The notes: generated by a model from the sequence alone, not told the origin. A DNA stretch of 64,000 nt from Macrosoma leucophasiata (GCA_036365455.1 JAWQUS010000027.1:19642501-19706500); one strand, 5' to 3'; positions 41,750-54,190 are shown, numbered from the stretch's first letter. A program made the numbers and translations.

Positions 41750-41955
41750 AAAATATCAAAAACCAATGTAAAACTAACAAAACATGTTTCATAAACTAAG
41801 TTCTAGATAATAAATATAAAGTGAGGGTTAGTCCTGAAGTAAAAACAGTGCACTAAGTCCGCCCTACCGTCCCAGGTGTAGACCCGTCCCCATGATTTAT
41901 AATTTAAGTCGCGCTTTCGCTTCACTTTGGCACAATGTACTAGAAAATATAGAGT
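41750..41955. repeat. Direct repeat J, right copy
   Basis: Second copy, roughly 780 bp after the first. The interval holds a 'ctagctg' repeat (41270-41515). No LTR-like TG...CA ends or primer-binding site were recognised, so a tandem duplication with later insertion is more likely than an LTR element. Confidence 0.75.
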
Positions 41956-42334
41956 AGTGATGAACTCGAAACTTTAGTGCTAATATTATTGAAAATATGT
42001 TATGCGACTAAAAGTAGTCCAAGTGATGGGAATAAGTGAAAATTTGATGTCTCCGATTACAATATTATTTGAATACGCTTTACGTATACAATTGTTTTCT
42101 CGGCTCAGATATGCAATATTCTTACAATATAAGGTACAGAAAATGATTGAATGGTAATTTATGATTGTTAACTTTATTTTATTTCCCTATACCTACTTTT
42201 TTCTAATTCTTCGCTATTTCAAACTTTAGCTTCGGCATCATTCATTAGAGTATGGCTCTGTTTTAACTTCAGTTAAAATTTAATTATAATTTTATCTAAG
42301 ACACAAGTTTTAATTTGATATTGCTATAAGTAAG

Positions 42335-42622
42335 TATCTTCACGCCTGTAATCCCCGAAGGGGTAGGCAGAGATAAATGCATGCATCTAAGCATACATGC
42401 AAACCACCCACGACTCGTCGGTTACGTTTTTGGCCCATGTAATAGGTAGCGAACCTGTTGCCATCTCCGGGCCCATTACCAAGCCCCGAGGTACTGGGAA
42501 ACCAGAAAATGGAAAAATCCCAATAAAACCAGAGATAAAGGATTTTAAACCGTGATCTCTGATAGCCCCCGACCCGGGAATCTAACCCAGGAACTCCAGC
42601 ATAATAGTAGTGACAAGTATTT
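42335..42622 (-). repeat. SINE family C copy
   Basis: 'cttcacgcctgtaatccccg', 'agagataaaggattt' and 'gacccgggaatc' are shared with the copies at 46.0 and 56.7 kb. A B-box remnant is present; the A box is decayed. Confidence 0.75.
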
Positions 42623-43317
42623 ATGTACTTGTCACAAATTGTAGACCTGATTTATGTTTAATATTTTATGTCAACAAAGTACCATTTAACTTCATAAAAA
42701 CATGAATATCAGATAGGACAAGAAAAGGAAAAGAATATACGAATAATAATTTTACAAAAGTTACTATAAAATCCTTTCAGGAAAAAAAAACAGAAATCTC
42801 TTTATCCACTTTACTCTGTAACATGTTTCGGCCATTCTTATTATTGTATAAAACGTGCAATGGCAAGAAAATGGCTGTACCTACATATGGACGCTAAAAC
42901 CAGTGTCAAAGGTTTTTAAGTAACTTTGAAGGGAGTTTTTTACTCAATTATTAATTAGATGTTCCGGTTAATGGGGTTTGCGTGTTTTGGGGCTTTTAGG
43001 TGTGTATTTTTTATGTTTAAATTAACATGTTATGTTAAAATCTACCACATTGATTTAGTAAAGGAAGATGAAGTAAGTGTGTCTGAGATTTTAAGTTCGG
43101 TTAATAATAATAGAATAGAATAGAATTGAAAATATTTTTATTTCGAATAGATCTGTACAGATACTTTCAAAACGTCAACAAATCATAGAATACCTAGAGT
43201 GAATAACCATTACATATAGTAAAAGCAAAAACATATATTAATAGTAAATTTAAAGTTAGAATTTAAACTACTTAGTTAAAACATAATAATCACAAAATTT
43301 TTCAATTCCTTCAATGA

Positions 43318-43378
43318 TGATTAACCAAGTAGATCGCTTCCGATCAACACCAGTCACGGGGCCATGCGCGCATCTCAC
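43318..43378. repeat. Repeat family B, short 3' fragment
   Basis: 'gtagatcgcttccgatc' and 'gggccatgcgcgc' match the 3' end of family B. Confidence 0.6.
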
Positions 43379-43541
43379 CACAATACATTTAATTTGCTTA
43401 TTAACTGCAATGCTCGTCTGTATAAATATAAATTAATAAATTTTTACCTCTTCAAATAAAGATACGTGAATTTGTGTCAGGTATTCGGTTAACAATATAT
43501 TCAAGCCGTTCCTGACAATTAGTTATTACTAAGAGCTGTAT

Positions 43542-43828
43542 TTTTTTTTATTTGATGGAATTGGCAAACAAACATGCAGCTCACATTGATGTTAAGTTAT
43601 GACTGCAGCCTATAGACACCCACACAAAGACCAAGGTCAAAATGCAGATGCGTTACCACTCCTGAGCCTAAGGTGTTATGCCTCTGTGCCGGAAATTACA
43701 GGGCCGTACATTACCACCTGACTGGAACACGATAGTGCCGAACACTACCATTTAGCGGCAAGTATATTAGGTAATGCGGTAGTGCCTACGCCCGCGAGCT
43801 CCGTCACTGGAGTTCTACCATCAGTAAA
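43542..43828 (-). repeat. Family A repeat
   Basis: Full length, close to consensus. Confidence 0.85.
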
Positions 43829-44399
43829 AAAATATTTTTAATTACATCCCACAATTAACATATGCATTAATAAATGTTTCAAATTTTAAATAAATATCAG
43901 AGCGCAAGTTAGTTGCTTTATAAAAAGAACATAAAAAATAAAGTACGTTTAAATATAATAAAAATTAGATTGTCCAACACCGTTAAGAAGTCAAACCAGA
44001 AAAAAGTATGTGACTTTTTCACAAAAATCTTATGTTAAGAATTTCTCAGCGCTTTCTTGCGAAGCATAAGTACAATCATGAACTTTCAAGGCTTGTTACT
44101 TGGCAAGTGCCATTATAGTGAGGACAGGCCCTCCGGCACTCCGGATATAATCGTAAAAATGACAGGGACAGCTAATGGAGGTAAATGTTCCGGTTTCGTT
44201 CCGTCCAATTTTCTTTGTACTTCACTTTAGGATTATTAAAGAGAAAGTGTTGGCTCAATGTTATTGAGTTAGTGATAACTCAATATGAATGTAGCCGTAT
44301 ATTATGTTATTGCTCAGAAGTCTAAGGTAGCCTTTCGAACTAAGCGTCACAGACGCAGCGTCTCTAGCGTCACTAACTCCGCGTCACTAACGCCGCGAC

Positions 44400-44552
44400 A
44401 CCACCTTGAGCACCGCATTACCTAATATACTTGCCGCTAAATGGTAGTGTTCAGCACTATCGTGTTCCACTCAGGTGGTAATAAACGGCAAGCATAACAC
44501 CTTAGGCCTCAGGAGTGGTAACGCATCTGCATTTTGACCATGGTCATAGAAT
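44400..44552 (+). repeat. Family A repeat, both ends cut
   Basis: 'caccgcattacctaatatac' to 'gcattttgaccatggtcata'. Confidence 0.75.
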
Positions 44553-44571
44553 AGAGGAAAAATAGTTCACT

Positions 44572-44940
44572 AATGTTTCACCGACAAACGTTACGCAAAT
44601 CTTCATTTCAAAACTAATTACTACTAATTCCACAAATATATATTTCCGCAAATGTATAATTTCGTAACTCAACGATTCGTATATGAATTATTTCGCAAAC
44701 ATTTAAATACACGTGTTTACGTCAATACTCGTATATAAAATAATAATTAAAACTGTCAGCAAAAAAAAAAACCTAACGCCGAACGGAGCTCCGCTCGCCC
44801 GCCGCGCCCTTCGTCCTAACCTATGTCGTAATATTTGAGAATATTTATTTTTTAGTATTGAAGTGATGAGTAATGAAATGAATGGTTTGATAATAATTAC
44901 TTATAATGAAGAGTTTTGAAACGTTTGTCGGTAAAATGAA
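44572..44940. mobile_element. Possible MITE with short TIRs
   Basis: 'ttcaccgacaaacgtt' at the left and 'aaacgtttgtcggtaaaa' at the right are inverted; the interior is AT-rich with a GC patch. No ORF. Confidence 0.45.
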
Positions 44941-44980
44941 CGGGTACCAGAAATAATACTCAAACATGTCAAATATTTGG

Positions 44981-45069
44981 GACTTTTGTTCAAGTTAAAG
45001 TTATTGTAACATTCATTTAAGTTGAAAAAGAATGGGAAATGTTACAATAACTCACTTTAACAAAAGTCG
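44981..45069. repeat. Hairpin with about 33-bp arms
   Basis: 'gacttttgtt', 'agttaaagttattgtaacatt' in the left arm are mirrored in the right arm with few mismatches; loop of about 23 nt. Confidence 0.85.
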
Positions 45070-45171
45070 TGGTGCAACCCAGTCTAAGGCTTTCAATTCT
45101 CTGCCGATTTGATAGTGAGATAAGCTCGTGGCACCTTTCTGAAAAGGCTACTCCAATAAGCAACGGCAACA

Positions 45172-45347
45172 TAATGTACGGCCCTGTAATTTCCGGCACA
45201 GAGGCATAACACCTTAGGCCTCAGGAGTGGTAACGCATTTGCATTTTGACCTTGGTCTTTGTGTGGGTGTCTATAGGCTGCAGTCATCACTTAACATCAA
45301 TGTGAACTGCATGCTTGTTTGCCACTTCAATTACATAAAAAAAAAAC
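45172..45347 (+). repeat. Family A repeat, 5'-truncated
   Basis: Begins 'aatgtacggccctg'; the same break point as the 2.38-kb copy. Confidence 0.8.
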
Positions 45348-46032
45348 AGCTCAGATTTGTTAGAAATGCTTGACAGGGTGCCAACTACCCTCCGTATCCT
45401 TAATCTGAGGCGCTCGAGTAACTGCAAGAATCCCCTCTTGGTCTCCCCTACTATTAAATCAATATTATTTAACAGTATGTTTACAAATTGACGTACAATA
45501 TACGTCACTAGGGACTTACAATCGGCTTTATTTTAATCTCCAAAGTCAACAATATTAGCATCCCGCTCCATCGGGTCCCGGATAATCCGGAGCAACAAGG
45601 ACGCCACATGTTTGTAATGCCGTAAACAATGGACGTGTTTGTTTATGTTTGTGCTCATATATTGCTTTTTAAGATCGATCAGTAAGATTTAGTTTTGGTA
45701 TTGAGATATGGAAAATTCATTATTTTGAATTACATAAATATACGAGTTTACCTCATACTTCGTATACCTTAGTGAAAACAAAACCTTAAGTAAAGTTATA
45801 AGATAAGATACATTTCCAAAGTAATTGTTAAGAACATGTTGACATTACGTGGTTATATAGATTCTAGAGGATAAATAGATCTATATTAAAAAAATAAACA
45901 GCAATGCAATCAAATATTTTTCACTTTTGCAATATTATACTTTCGCACTCCCGGATGTGGCTCAAATATTCAGAATTTAAGCCTTATGCTGTAAGCGTAT
46001 TTTAAACTTTTAAGCATATTTTATATAAAAAG

Positions 46033-46325
46033 AAACTTCACGCCTGTAATCCCCGAAGGGATAGGCAGAATTAAATGCATGCATTCAAGCATACATACAA
46101 ACACCCACGATTTGCCGGTTACGTTTTTGGTCCATGTTACAACTGTTGCCATCACCGGGCACATTACCAAACTTCGAGGAACTGGGAAACTTCCAGAAAA
46201 TGGTAAAAGCCCAATAGAACCAGAGATAAAGGATTTTAAACCGTTATCTCTGATAGTTTCCGACCCGGGAATCGAACCCAGGACCTCCAGCGTAGTAGTC
46301 CCTACAAAGACGCGCCATTCATATT
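46033..46325 (-). repeat. SINE family C copy
   Basis: Near full-length, with 'gggaatcgaaccca' (complement of the B box) near its high-coordinate end. It directly abuts the LINE tail at 46330. Confidence 0.8.
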
Positions 46326-46329
46326 GTTA

Positions 46330-46785
46330 ACGACCCAGGACTTACTGACAGGCTCGAACATCTGAGCCTGCGCCGAGACATTGGGAGTCTTTGCCTTTTA
46401 TACCGTCTCTACAATGGCGAGTGCTCTGTTGAACTGTTCGACATGATGCCACCGTCTCTTTTCCTACACCGTACTTCCCGCCGAAGAGAGAAGTTCCACC
46501 CTCACCGACTGGACACCTGGCAATGTTCAACGGTGCGGTTCTCACGTTCGTTTTTACCCAGAACGTGTAAATTGTGGAATGGGCTTCCCTCGGAGGTGTT
46601 CCCTCGGTGCTACAATATGGGGTTCTTAAAAAATGGCGTCAAAAGAGTCCTTCAGGGCTGGCAGCGCGTTGGCGACGCCCCTGGTGTTGCAAATGTTCAT
46701 AAGCGACGGTCACTACTTTCCATCAGGTGGCCCGTCTGCTTGTATGTCAATCCATTGCCTTCAAAAAAAAAAAAAAAAAAGTAGC
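46330..46785 (+). pseudogene. LINE C-terminal tail with poly(A)
   Basis: Continuous frame LEHLSLRRDIGSLCLLYRLY, NGECSVELFD, RTSRRREKFHPHRLD and FSRSFLPRTCKLWNGLPSEV, the characteristic carboxy end of Jockey-like LINEs, ending in an A18 run. 5'-truncated. Confidence 0.85.
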
Positions 46786-47929
46786 AGTTGCCTGCTACTG
46801 ATAGGCTACTGAGGCAGTTTAATTAAAAAAAATACGAAATTTTAATAATTCACTAAATAAACTTATTTATTACTAGGACTATGGCATGCACGATGTCGTG
46901 CGCTGCCGCCAAAGTGAAAATGTACTATCAAGACGAAATAATTATGTATAAAAAACAACTACCACCACTGAACCAGTTTAAATGATAAACAACCAAAAGA
47001 TCCGAAATCACATTCATAATTATATTACAAATCAGATCCAAAAAAAGAGAAAAAAAAAACATTTTAATCATGTTCACCCATTTCAATCCAAGCCCAAACA
47101 AAGTTCGAGATTTTATACTCAATGTAATATGATATTGTATTCTGAATACTCATATTTTTCCTCACGATCAAGGAAAACGAATTCCAAAAATAGCATGATA
47201 CAACCATCCCTTATACAAATCCTTGAATAAACGTCTAAAAATAGTTCGCTTTGAAAGCTTATTTAATGATAACGCTGAGTTATTCATAGCTAAACGATGC
47301 CAGTATTGAATATAAAGCCTTTATAATCTAGCGGAAAATATAAATGATAACCCGTAATAACTAAACAGAACCAAAACAAGTAACGTCTCAGAGTCGGCAA
47401 CGCATCTGTATTTCGATCATTGGTTTATGTGTAATGTATACAACGTATGAAAGAATGAAGAAATAATATATTTAAGGTTCTAAATATTAATCTCATCTCA
47501 AGTCAAAAGTTTTTTTTTTTTTTTTTAAGTCAAAAGTCAAATGGCAAACTATTGATATTCACCTCTATTTACCATACTATGTTAATTAAAAAATTGTACA
47601 ACCCTGAAGAAACACGTGTTGCGAGGTTTTATAATTATAACGTTTTCTGAAGCACCTATTTTGTGCTGTCTTTTGATCTATGGAATAGAGAAAAAGATGA
47701 CTAACATCAAAACAGGGCTAGGTATTACTTAAACGTTTTTAGCAAAACTTTGACCTTAATTTTCTCCAATACATCAATTGTCTAATGAGCACTACTAAAT
47801 TAAACACTACCGAAACAATTTTTCCCTTTAAGATTTACTTTTGTCATTCTTTTACCCGTTGTATACAGTCATCAGTTACTCGTTACATCCACGTGAACTG
47901 TATGCATTTTGCCACTTTACGTTTTACAG

Positions 47930-48250
47930 GGTGTCCCAAAAATCAACGATAAACCGAAAACGGATAGGTCAAGTCATGACAGTTATTATAAAATGTGAAA
48001 AAAAAAGTTTGTCATATATTTTTAATATTATCAGGATTTTAAAAAATATCGGTAAAACTCCAAAGACTATAAATGAGTCAAGTCCTTAGACTACACATAT
48101 TATTTCTATTTTTTTACAAAAAAGTAATATTAATATTTGTAGTCTTAGGACTTGAAAGATCATCTCAGGATGTCAGTTTATCCGATAGTTTTTAAAATCC
48201 TTTTATATTAAAAATATATGACAAAGACTTTAAAGCCTTTTTACAATTGA
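47930..48250. mobile_element. Foldback element with about 105-bp arms
   Basis: 47995-48100 and 48125-48235 are imperfect inverted copies ('tttgtcatatatttttaata' against 'tattaaaaatatatgacaaa'), separated by about 25 nt. 'cagggtgtcccaaaaa' lies just outside. Confidence 0.75.
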
Positions 48251-48589
48251 CTTTTATTAGAACTTTTTAAATATTATGTAGTAAAAAAACGGTTAAATTT
48301 TTTAAAATATGAAGAAGGTATCTTGACTAAATACCTAGCTTAAAATTTAGGAACTCGAAAATCCTTTCATGGATATTATTAGCCTTTTAACAAATTGTTC
48401 TTCGTTGAATATTATTATAGAGCTTAAAATAGCTACGACATCCTTTTCATTTTCAATTATAATTAAAATTATAGTATACCTAAACTCTTTGTAAATAAAA
48501 TTATCTACGGTACCTACGGTTGTGAAAGTCGATATAGACAATATATTAGCTGTATAAGGATTGTTTGTCAGTCGGTACGAGAAAGTATC

Positions 48590-48750
48590 GAATGCGCGTC
48601 CTGCGATAAAACTATCAGCATTGCCATCGCCAGTCCAACTGCCAAGCGCTTTGAATACGGCACATTCTACCCTAACGACGCACAACACCGTTGTGAGCAT
48701 CGTTGGGAAGGCTTTGTCCAGCTGTGGACTGGAATCGGTTGGAATCATGA
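48590..48750 (+). repeat. Repeat family F copy
   Basis: 'cgtcctgcgataaaact' and 'ccaactgccaagcg' match other F copies; the long antisense frame over this region is a by-product. Confidence 0.6.
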
Positions 48751-48899
48751 TGATGATGGGGCGATCTTTTGATATTTTTTCAATCGGACTTATCATGAGC
48801 AAGCTGACACGTCGAACTAAACTAGGTATTATAGTCTTAACATGAACTGCATGTATTATTGCCATTTTCATTACAAAAAGATTACGTGAAAACAATCCC

Positions 48900-49890
48900 G
48901 CATCTCAATAAAAAAGCAAAAGAAACCTCTTTTGTAAAAAAAAGGCTAACATATTCATTCTACATCTTATCACATTATATCCATCCAACTTTTACGTCTA
49001 TTTTTCTACGCGGCCATAAAACGGTGGGATAGGCTCTATACACCCTTTATAGAGCTAAACGTATTTACATAACGACCCCGTAATGGGTTCAAGCTGCTAG
49101 CGGTATCAAGGTGACATGTATAGTGAAACAGACGGACGTACTCGTATATTGCGAATAGTTGCGTCGCATGTGGAGATAACGTAAATCTTCTTTAATAATA
49201 ATTTCGTACAGGTCTACGGTAGACTCGATCGAAACCTATTTACAATTGAAGATTGTAAAAAAACAATGATTCTGAGTCGAACATGTATCCGCAAAATTCG
49301 GATTATGGAGAATTTCGTTAAATTCTAATGGCACTGACAAACAAACCGCAGTCGCCATCTTGGGTAGCTAATAAACGTTCCGTTTCACGAAGAACTATGA
49401 CTAATGAAGACTTAAATTTTTTGAAGTCGTACTATTAGTACGTATTAATATTAGTTATTTTTTGTGTTTTAATCTTATAGTTAAGTCTGTGTGCAGTATG
49501 CATAAATAATGTAGGTATGTGTACTTTTTGCAGTATTTGTAAATGCGGTACCTAAATCTGTTTTCTTATTATTATTTTTTTTTATTTCCTGTAAGGTAGT
49601 ATATTTGTTTGTGTTTTATAATTAGAGGTTAACAGACGTTTACTGGCAATTATTGCATAGCAGTAACGGCTTCAACGGAAGATCAGCGCTGATCGAGAGA
49701 TCAGCATTACGCTGAGTTGTGGGCCGATTTAGAACAACTTATTTTCTATTACGTTTGTTTGTGTTCTGTTATTTCAGTTATGTTGTTATAAATAAAACTT
49801 TTCTCTTCTTTCTTCTTTTTCTTCTTAATGTGCCTGAAGAAAATTCTATTAATTACAAGTGATCAAATATTTTTTTGTTTTTTTTTTATA
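48900..49890. other. AT-rich stretch, nothing recognised
   Basis: No repeat seen elsewhere in the window, no domain and no convincing long frame, apart from T-rich tracts. Confidence 0.5.
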
Positions 49891-49893
49891 TGA

Positions 49894-50026
49894 TAGGTAG
49901 TTTATTTGACACTGGCAATATGCGTATAAGCAATGACACTATAAAATAAATTAAAAATAGTTTTTAGTTCAAATGTCATTTAGTTTTTTTTTTGTATTAT
50001 GGCATCGCTATTACGCATATTGCCAG
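49894..50026. mobile_element. Small MITE, about 27-bp TIRs
   Basis: 'ttgacactggcaatatgcgt' at the left and 'acgcatattgccagtgtcaa' at the right; about 133 bp, T-rich interior. Confidence 0.8.
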
Positions 50027-50549
50027 TGTCAAGTAAAACGATATTTCGTATTCGTATTTATTTAAGCAGCGTAAAAGTTAGTATAATATATAGTCAGTCA
50101 ATTATTTATTAAGTATGTCAGTCAAGTGAGTTACAGTCAGTTATTCGAGTAAAGCGATGGCTACTTTACCAGAACATTTAATTTTACAATTAAGTTTTGG
50201 AGACAACCTGAGAGGTCGTGTTTTGGCACTATTATTCTATATCACGAAAAAAATAAAAGGAGTACCGACTTATTTACTTCCAGTGACATGCAAACTTTGG
50301 TAATGGCAAAATATTTGCAAGAAACTGCAAGCAAATGCTATGTGCGGTCGATGTGTGGAATGCGAAAACAAGCGGCTGAATATTATTTGTCTATACTTAC
50401 CCGACAAATAATAATAAATGACTTATCAAATATTAAATGACCTACACAATTAGACATTATTAATTATATAGATAATATATTTTTGCAGATAATTTACAAT
50501 TTATATACTTACTTCCTAATCTTATTTTGATTTAGCCGATTTAAATTAA

Positions 50550-51190
50550 GAACAACAGTTTTATTCCGTCTGTCCGTCCGCGGTTTAGCGCAAAAACGAT
50601 GGATACTAGAGACATGCTAGAGACTTGAAATTTGGCATAAGTATACACCTGAATTACGCCGACAAAGTGGTGGAATAAAAGCGTTAAAAAAAATATTATT
50701 TAGGGCACCTACCTCCTCTTCCTGTAACGTGTGGATAAATTTTTATTTTTCGTTTTCTATTAGGTATGAGTTATCGTTGGATAGGTCTTTCAAAAATGTT
50801 TGGTATATGCTAATATCCTTTTTCGATTTATTTGACCTTAAAGTGCAAATTTCGTAAGAGTCAACTCCCCCTGTCCCACTGTCCCCTCTACCAACTAAAC
50901 GGTTGTTGTTAGAAATTCAAACGTTACGGCAATACTAGCTACATATAACGAAATTAAAAGAAAAACTATCACACTTAAGTTGGCTTTAAAAGTTTGCGAG
51001 TATAGTCGACCAAATGTATACAGTGCCGGGCCAAGTCACCGGGCCAGATGGGATACAGCTTATTTTACTCTAAAATTTTGAAGAACTCCAAATCCTTTAA
51101 AAGAAAATATTTTTTTTTTTCATTACATTATTCAAACCTAAAAACTACGGAACCCTACACTGCGCGTGGCCTGACACGCACTTCACCGGT
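50550..51190 (-). repeat. Repeat family I, copy 2
   Basis: Reverse of the 31.0-kb copy: 'ctgtccgtccgcggt', 'aaatttggcataagta', 'actacggaaccctacactgc' and 'gacacgcacttcaccggttt'. Confidence 0.7.
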
Positions 51191-51389
51191 TTTTTATTTA
51201 TAAAATTAATAAGTTACTTATCTTCCTGCCAAAGTAGAAAAAAAAACTGAGTGCTTATAACAAGAGGCTTACAGAGAATAAAACTTAAAAATTATAAATA
51301 TGTTTTGTTACATAATACATGTTTGTTTATTTTGAAGGTTGATTTCAACAAATAAAAAATTATTTGTGTAAAAACTTTTGCAGTTTTTA

Positions 51390-51828
51390 CGACCGTTTTC
51401 AATTTGTTTTGAAAGCCTGCTTCAATGTGGGTTGTGAGTGACAAGACCTGGTCAGTGCAATTACGACCGTTGCGGAAACCGGCCTGTTCAACTGAAATCA
51501 TGCTATCGACGAGAGGGGCAATACGAGTATAAATTAGTCTTTCCAACAGCTTGTAAACACTACTTAGGAGAGCAATAGGTCGGTAGCTCTTTGGGTCGTC
51601 GGCCTGTTTATGTGGTTTTAGAATGGCAATAATCTTGAAGCGGTTGAAATTTTTCGGCAATGTGGTATTTTGGAGTATATCCGAAAAGAATACTTTAAGC
51701 CATTTTCTGCTTCGTGGGCCTAGGTGTTTTAAAAATTCATTGTAAACTCCATCGAAACCAGCGGCTTTACCAAGTGGCAGTAGTTTTACGACGCGGTCTA
51801 TTTCTTCCTGAGAGAAATTCTGGGACAA
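51390..51828 (-). pseudogene. LINE reverse transcriptase N-terminal part
   Basis: Frame with LPLGKAAGFDGVYNEFLK, KIIAILKPHK, SYRPIALLSSVYKLLERLIY and EQAGFRNGRNCTDQVLSL (RT blocks 0-2a), ending at QNKLKTVV just before the expected FxDLxxAYD block. Confidence 0.85.
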
Positions 51829-52234
51829 GTGGGCGTCAGTAGATAGACATTCGGAGCTATTTTGCTTGCCGCTTTATCATTTGTGTATCTGTTTTGTGTT
51901 AGCAATTGAGTTGGCCATGATTGTCGTTCCACAGCGAGCCACCAGTGTTTCCAGAAATTTTATTTAACACTCTCCAGGCTTTCCTACTAGATGTCTTGAA
52001 GTCCATCGATGTGATGGTCTCGAGCCACTTATTGCGACGGCCTTCGTTCAACGAATTCAGTAGGTTTTCTCCTAATTCCTGATTACCAGTACGTTTGTAC
52101 TCCTCATACAGTTTTTCACTTTCCTCTGACCAGCATGGGATGTATGATTTGCGGTAGCCTCGAGGAACGTGTTTCTTTGCTGTTTTGACGATCAGTTTTG
52201 TAAAACGTTCGTAGTTTTTAGCACAGGGAGGTAT

Positions 52235-53010
52235 TCATCTAATAGCTGCATCCATATCCTCGCTGAAACCAGGCCAATTTGCCTTCTGAAAGTTCCACCG
52301 TGGCAGTGGCATGGAGTTCGATACTGGGATCTTAATTCCTACTTCGATAAGTATTGGGCGGTGTTGACTATGTGGAAAGTCAGACAGTATTTTACGAGTA
52401 GTTGGTACGTTTGGCGTCACAAGTGGTAAAAGTCAGGTCAGGGTTGTAATCTCGTTTCCATCTGGCCGATCTAAACGATCCTTTATCTTTGGCATTAAAT
52501 ACTAGATGCAGGTTGTTGATTTCTGCCCATTGAGCGAGGAATTCACCGTTTGAGTCCGTTATGTTGTATCGCCACATCGTGTGGTGACTGTTAAAATTAC
52601 CAGCGTAAATGCTGGGGTGCGGAAACGTAGGTATACCTGACCATTTGGAGTTCGGTGGTTTGTAGACATTCATAATGGAAATATTGTTTATTTTTAATAC
52701 AGAAGCGAAAACGTCTGGTCCAGTAAGGCAAGTCTCCCCTGTAATACCTGTTATTTTATCCCTGACATACGTGGCAATGCCATACTGCGCGTGGTTGATA
52801 GCATGCACTTTGTAATATCCTGGGATGGTTCCTCATTTGTGAAGGTCCTGTTCATCCCTAGCGTGAGTTCCTTGCAGAAGCAATACGTCAACTTCATTTT
52901 CAGTCAGTATCTTACTTAAAATTTCACATTCAGCTTATACTTTCTATATTAAATTGGCAGATTCTGGTTATAGGTCCGATATCTCTAGTCTGGTGACTCT
53001 TTAAGGAGTT
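52235..53010 (-). pseudogene. LINE APE endonuclease, broken
   Basis: Frames with RICQFNIESIS, NEVDVLLLQGTHA, NVYKPPN, YAGNFNSHHTMW, NPDLTF and SQHRPILIEV follow the APE order (QFN, LLQETH, GDFNSHH, PDL, SDH/SQH). The catalytic Glu of LLQETH is Gly, and there are frameshifts near 52945 and stops near 52825 and 52400. Confidence 0.8.
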
Positions 53011-53293
53011 TAGATCGCATTGAGGCATTTTTAATATTCTGCTTAATTCCGATATCTTCGAACGACTGTGGTGCTGTGAGGTTTCAAAAAGAGTTTGCAA
53101 CAAGGTACGGCCAATAGTTTGTTGTTCGTTTAGCGCCACCCGGGGGACACGTGTAGGGTACAAATGGCAACTCCTATGGACGTGAACAACTTCACCCACC
53201 AATTGTAATTATACGTTCAATTGTACTTATACACTACCTATCATTTATATGTGCTATTTACTAATAGGTTTGAAGTCGGTGCCAAGCCATAAT

Positions 53294-53836
53294 CATGTAT
53301 GTATGTATGTATCTTCACGCTAGGTCCCTAACGGGGTAGGCAGAGAGTGTAGAGCGCCAGACATCCCGGTTCTGACAAACCTCTCGTGCCTCGTCTACCT
53401 TCATAAGACTTTTGACCCCACCATCAGACAGAACTCGACCTATTTGGTCATGGTAGGTCAGTTTTGGTCTTCCTGGGCCTCTGCAACCATCCACATTCGC
53501 ATTGTATATCTGTTTAGTCATTCGCTCATTCGACATTCTTTCTATATGCCCGAACCATCGGAGCATGCCTTTTTTCATTTTTACACCGATACTATCATTC
53601 ACACAAAGTCTCTTTCTTACATCTTCATTACGAACGCGATCGGTGAGTAATACAACGCAGATCTTGCGCAAAGATCTCATCTCGACCGCGTTCAACTTAC
53701 TTTCATGCTCTTTCCTGCATACCCAGCTCTCGCTTCCATATAAAAGCGTAGGAGTAAGTACAGCATTATGTAGGGCTAGTCGAGCCCGCTGGCTGAGATG
53801 TTTATATTCTAGCAGCTTACCCAACGCTCCATTCAC
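53294..53836 (-). pseudogene. RTE/BovB-like LINE tail, copy 2
   Basis: Open frame of 173 residues: LLYGSESWVCRKEHESKL, MRSLRKICVVLLTDRVR, RWFGHIERMSNERMTKQI and GCRGPGRPKLTYHDQIG. It is the intact carboxy end of the ORF and is followed by an (atgt)n tail, the usual RTE terminus. 5'-truncated. Confidence 0.88.
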
Positions 53837-53863
53837 GCAATTCCAAATGTGTATATCAAATGC

Positions 53864-54190
53864 TTATTTAAACAACATAAACGTTCTATTATCAGAATCA
53901 CAGCCGGTTACCAACGTAATTAATACTAAATCATCGACCCTATCCGTTTTCAGTCCATTACCCATGTTTTCATTATCTATTTGTTTAGGCCAAGTAATAT
54001 TTGCTGAGATACGTAAAATAATAACGTTGCTTTTTATTATTAACAATGACAACATCCTTTGGGGCTTCGCAAAATCCTCGCCTAATAAGATTTGTTTCAA
54101 ACCTTTTATCAGTGTTCTCCCGATTAAATTAAAGTCCTCTGTCCATCTGCGAAGCGTGGTAATATGTTTTAAGGCCTCTTGCTGGTCATT
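53864..54190 (-). other. Uncharacterised open frame next to RTE tail
   Basis: About 108 codons open (from about 54190), including ALKHITTLRRWTEDFNLIGR and NGLKTDRVDDLVLITLVTG. It has no domain I recognise and no convincing acceptor upstream ('aatgaccag' lacks a pyrimidine tract). The opposite strand is open too. It could be a chance frame or part of a retroelement. Confidence 0.2.

Larger units (their letters stand above)
51390..53202 (-). mobile_element. LINE 5' portion (endonuclease to mid-RT), 3'-truncated
   Basis: Read from 53202 downwards it carries an APE-type endonuclease and the N-terminal half of RT, then stops abruptly near 51390 with no RT catalytic block, 3' UTR or tail. LINE copies are normally truncated at the 5' side, so this needs a secondary deletion or rearrangement. 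Confidence 0.8.

Noticed and set aside
40968..41955. LTR retrotransposon
   Set aside because: Direct repeats lack recognised TG...CA ends, a primer-binding site, a polypurine tract and gag/pol coding.
48347..48895. 182-codon minus-strand open frame
   Set aside because: It is the antisense of a repeat F copy plus AT-rich flanks; composition is low-complexity Ile/Ser and no domain is seen.
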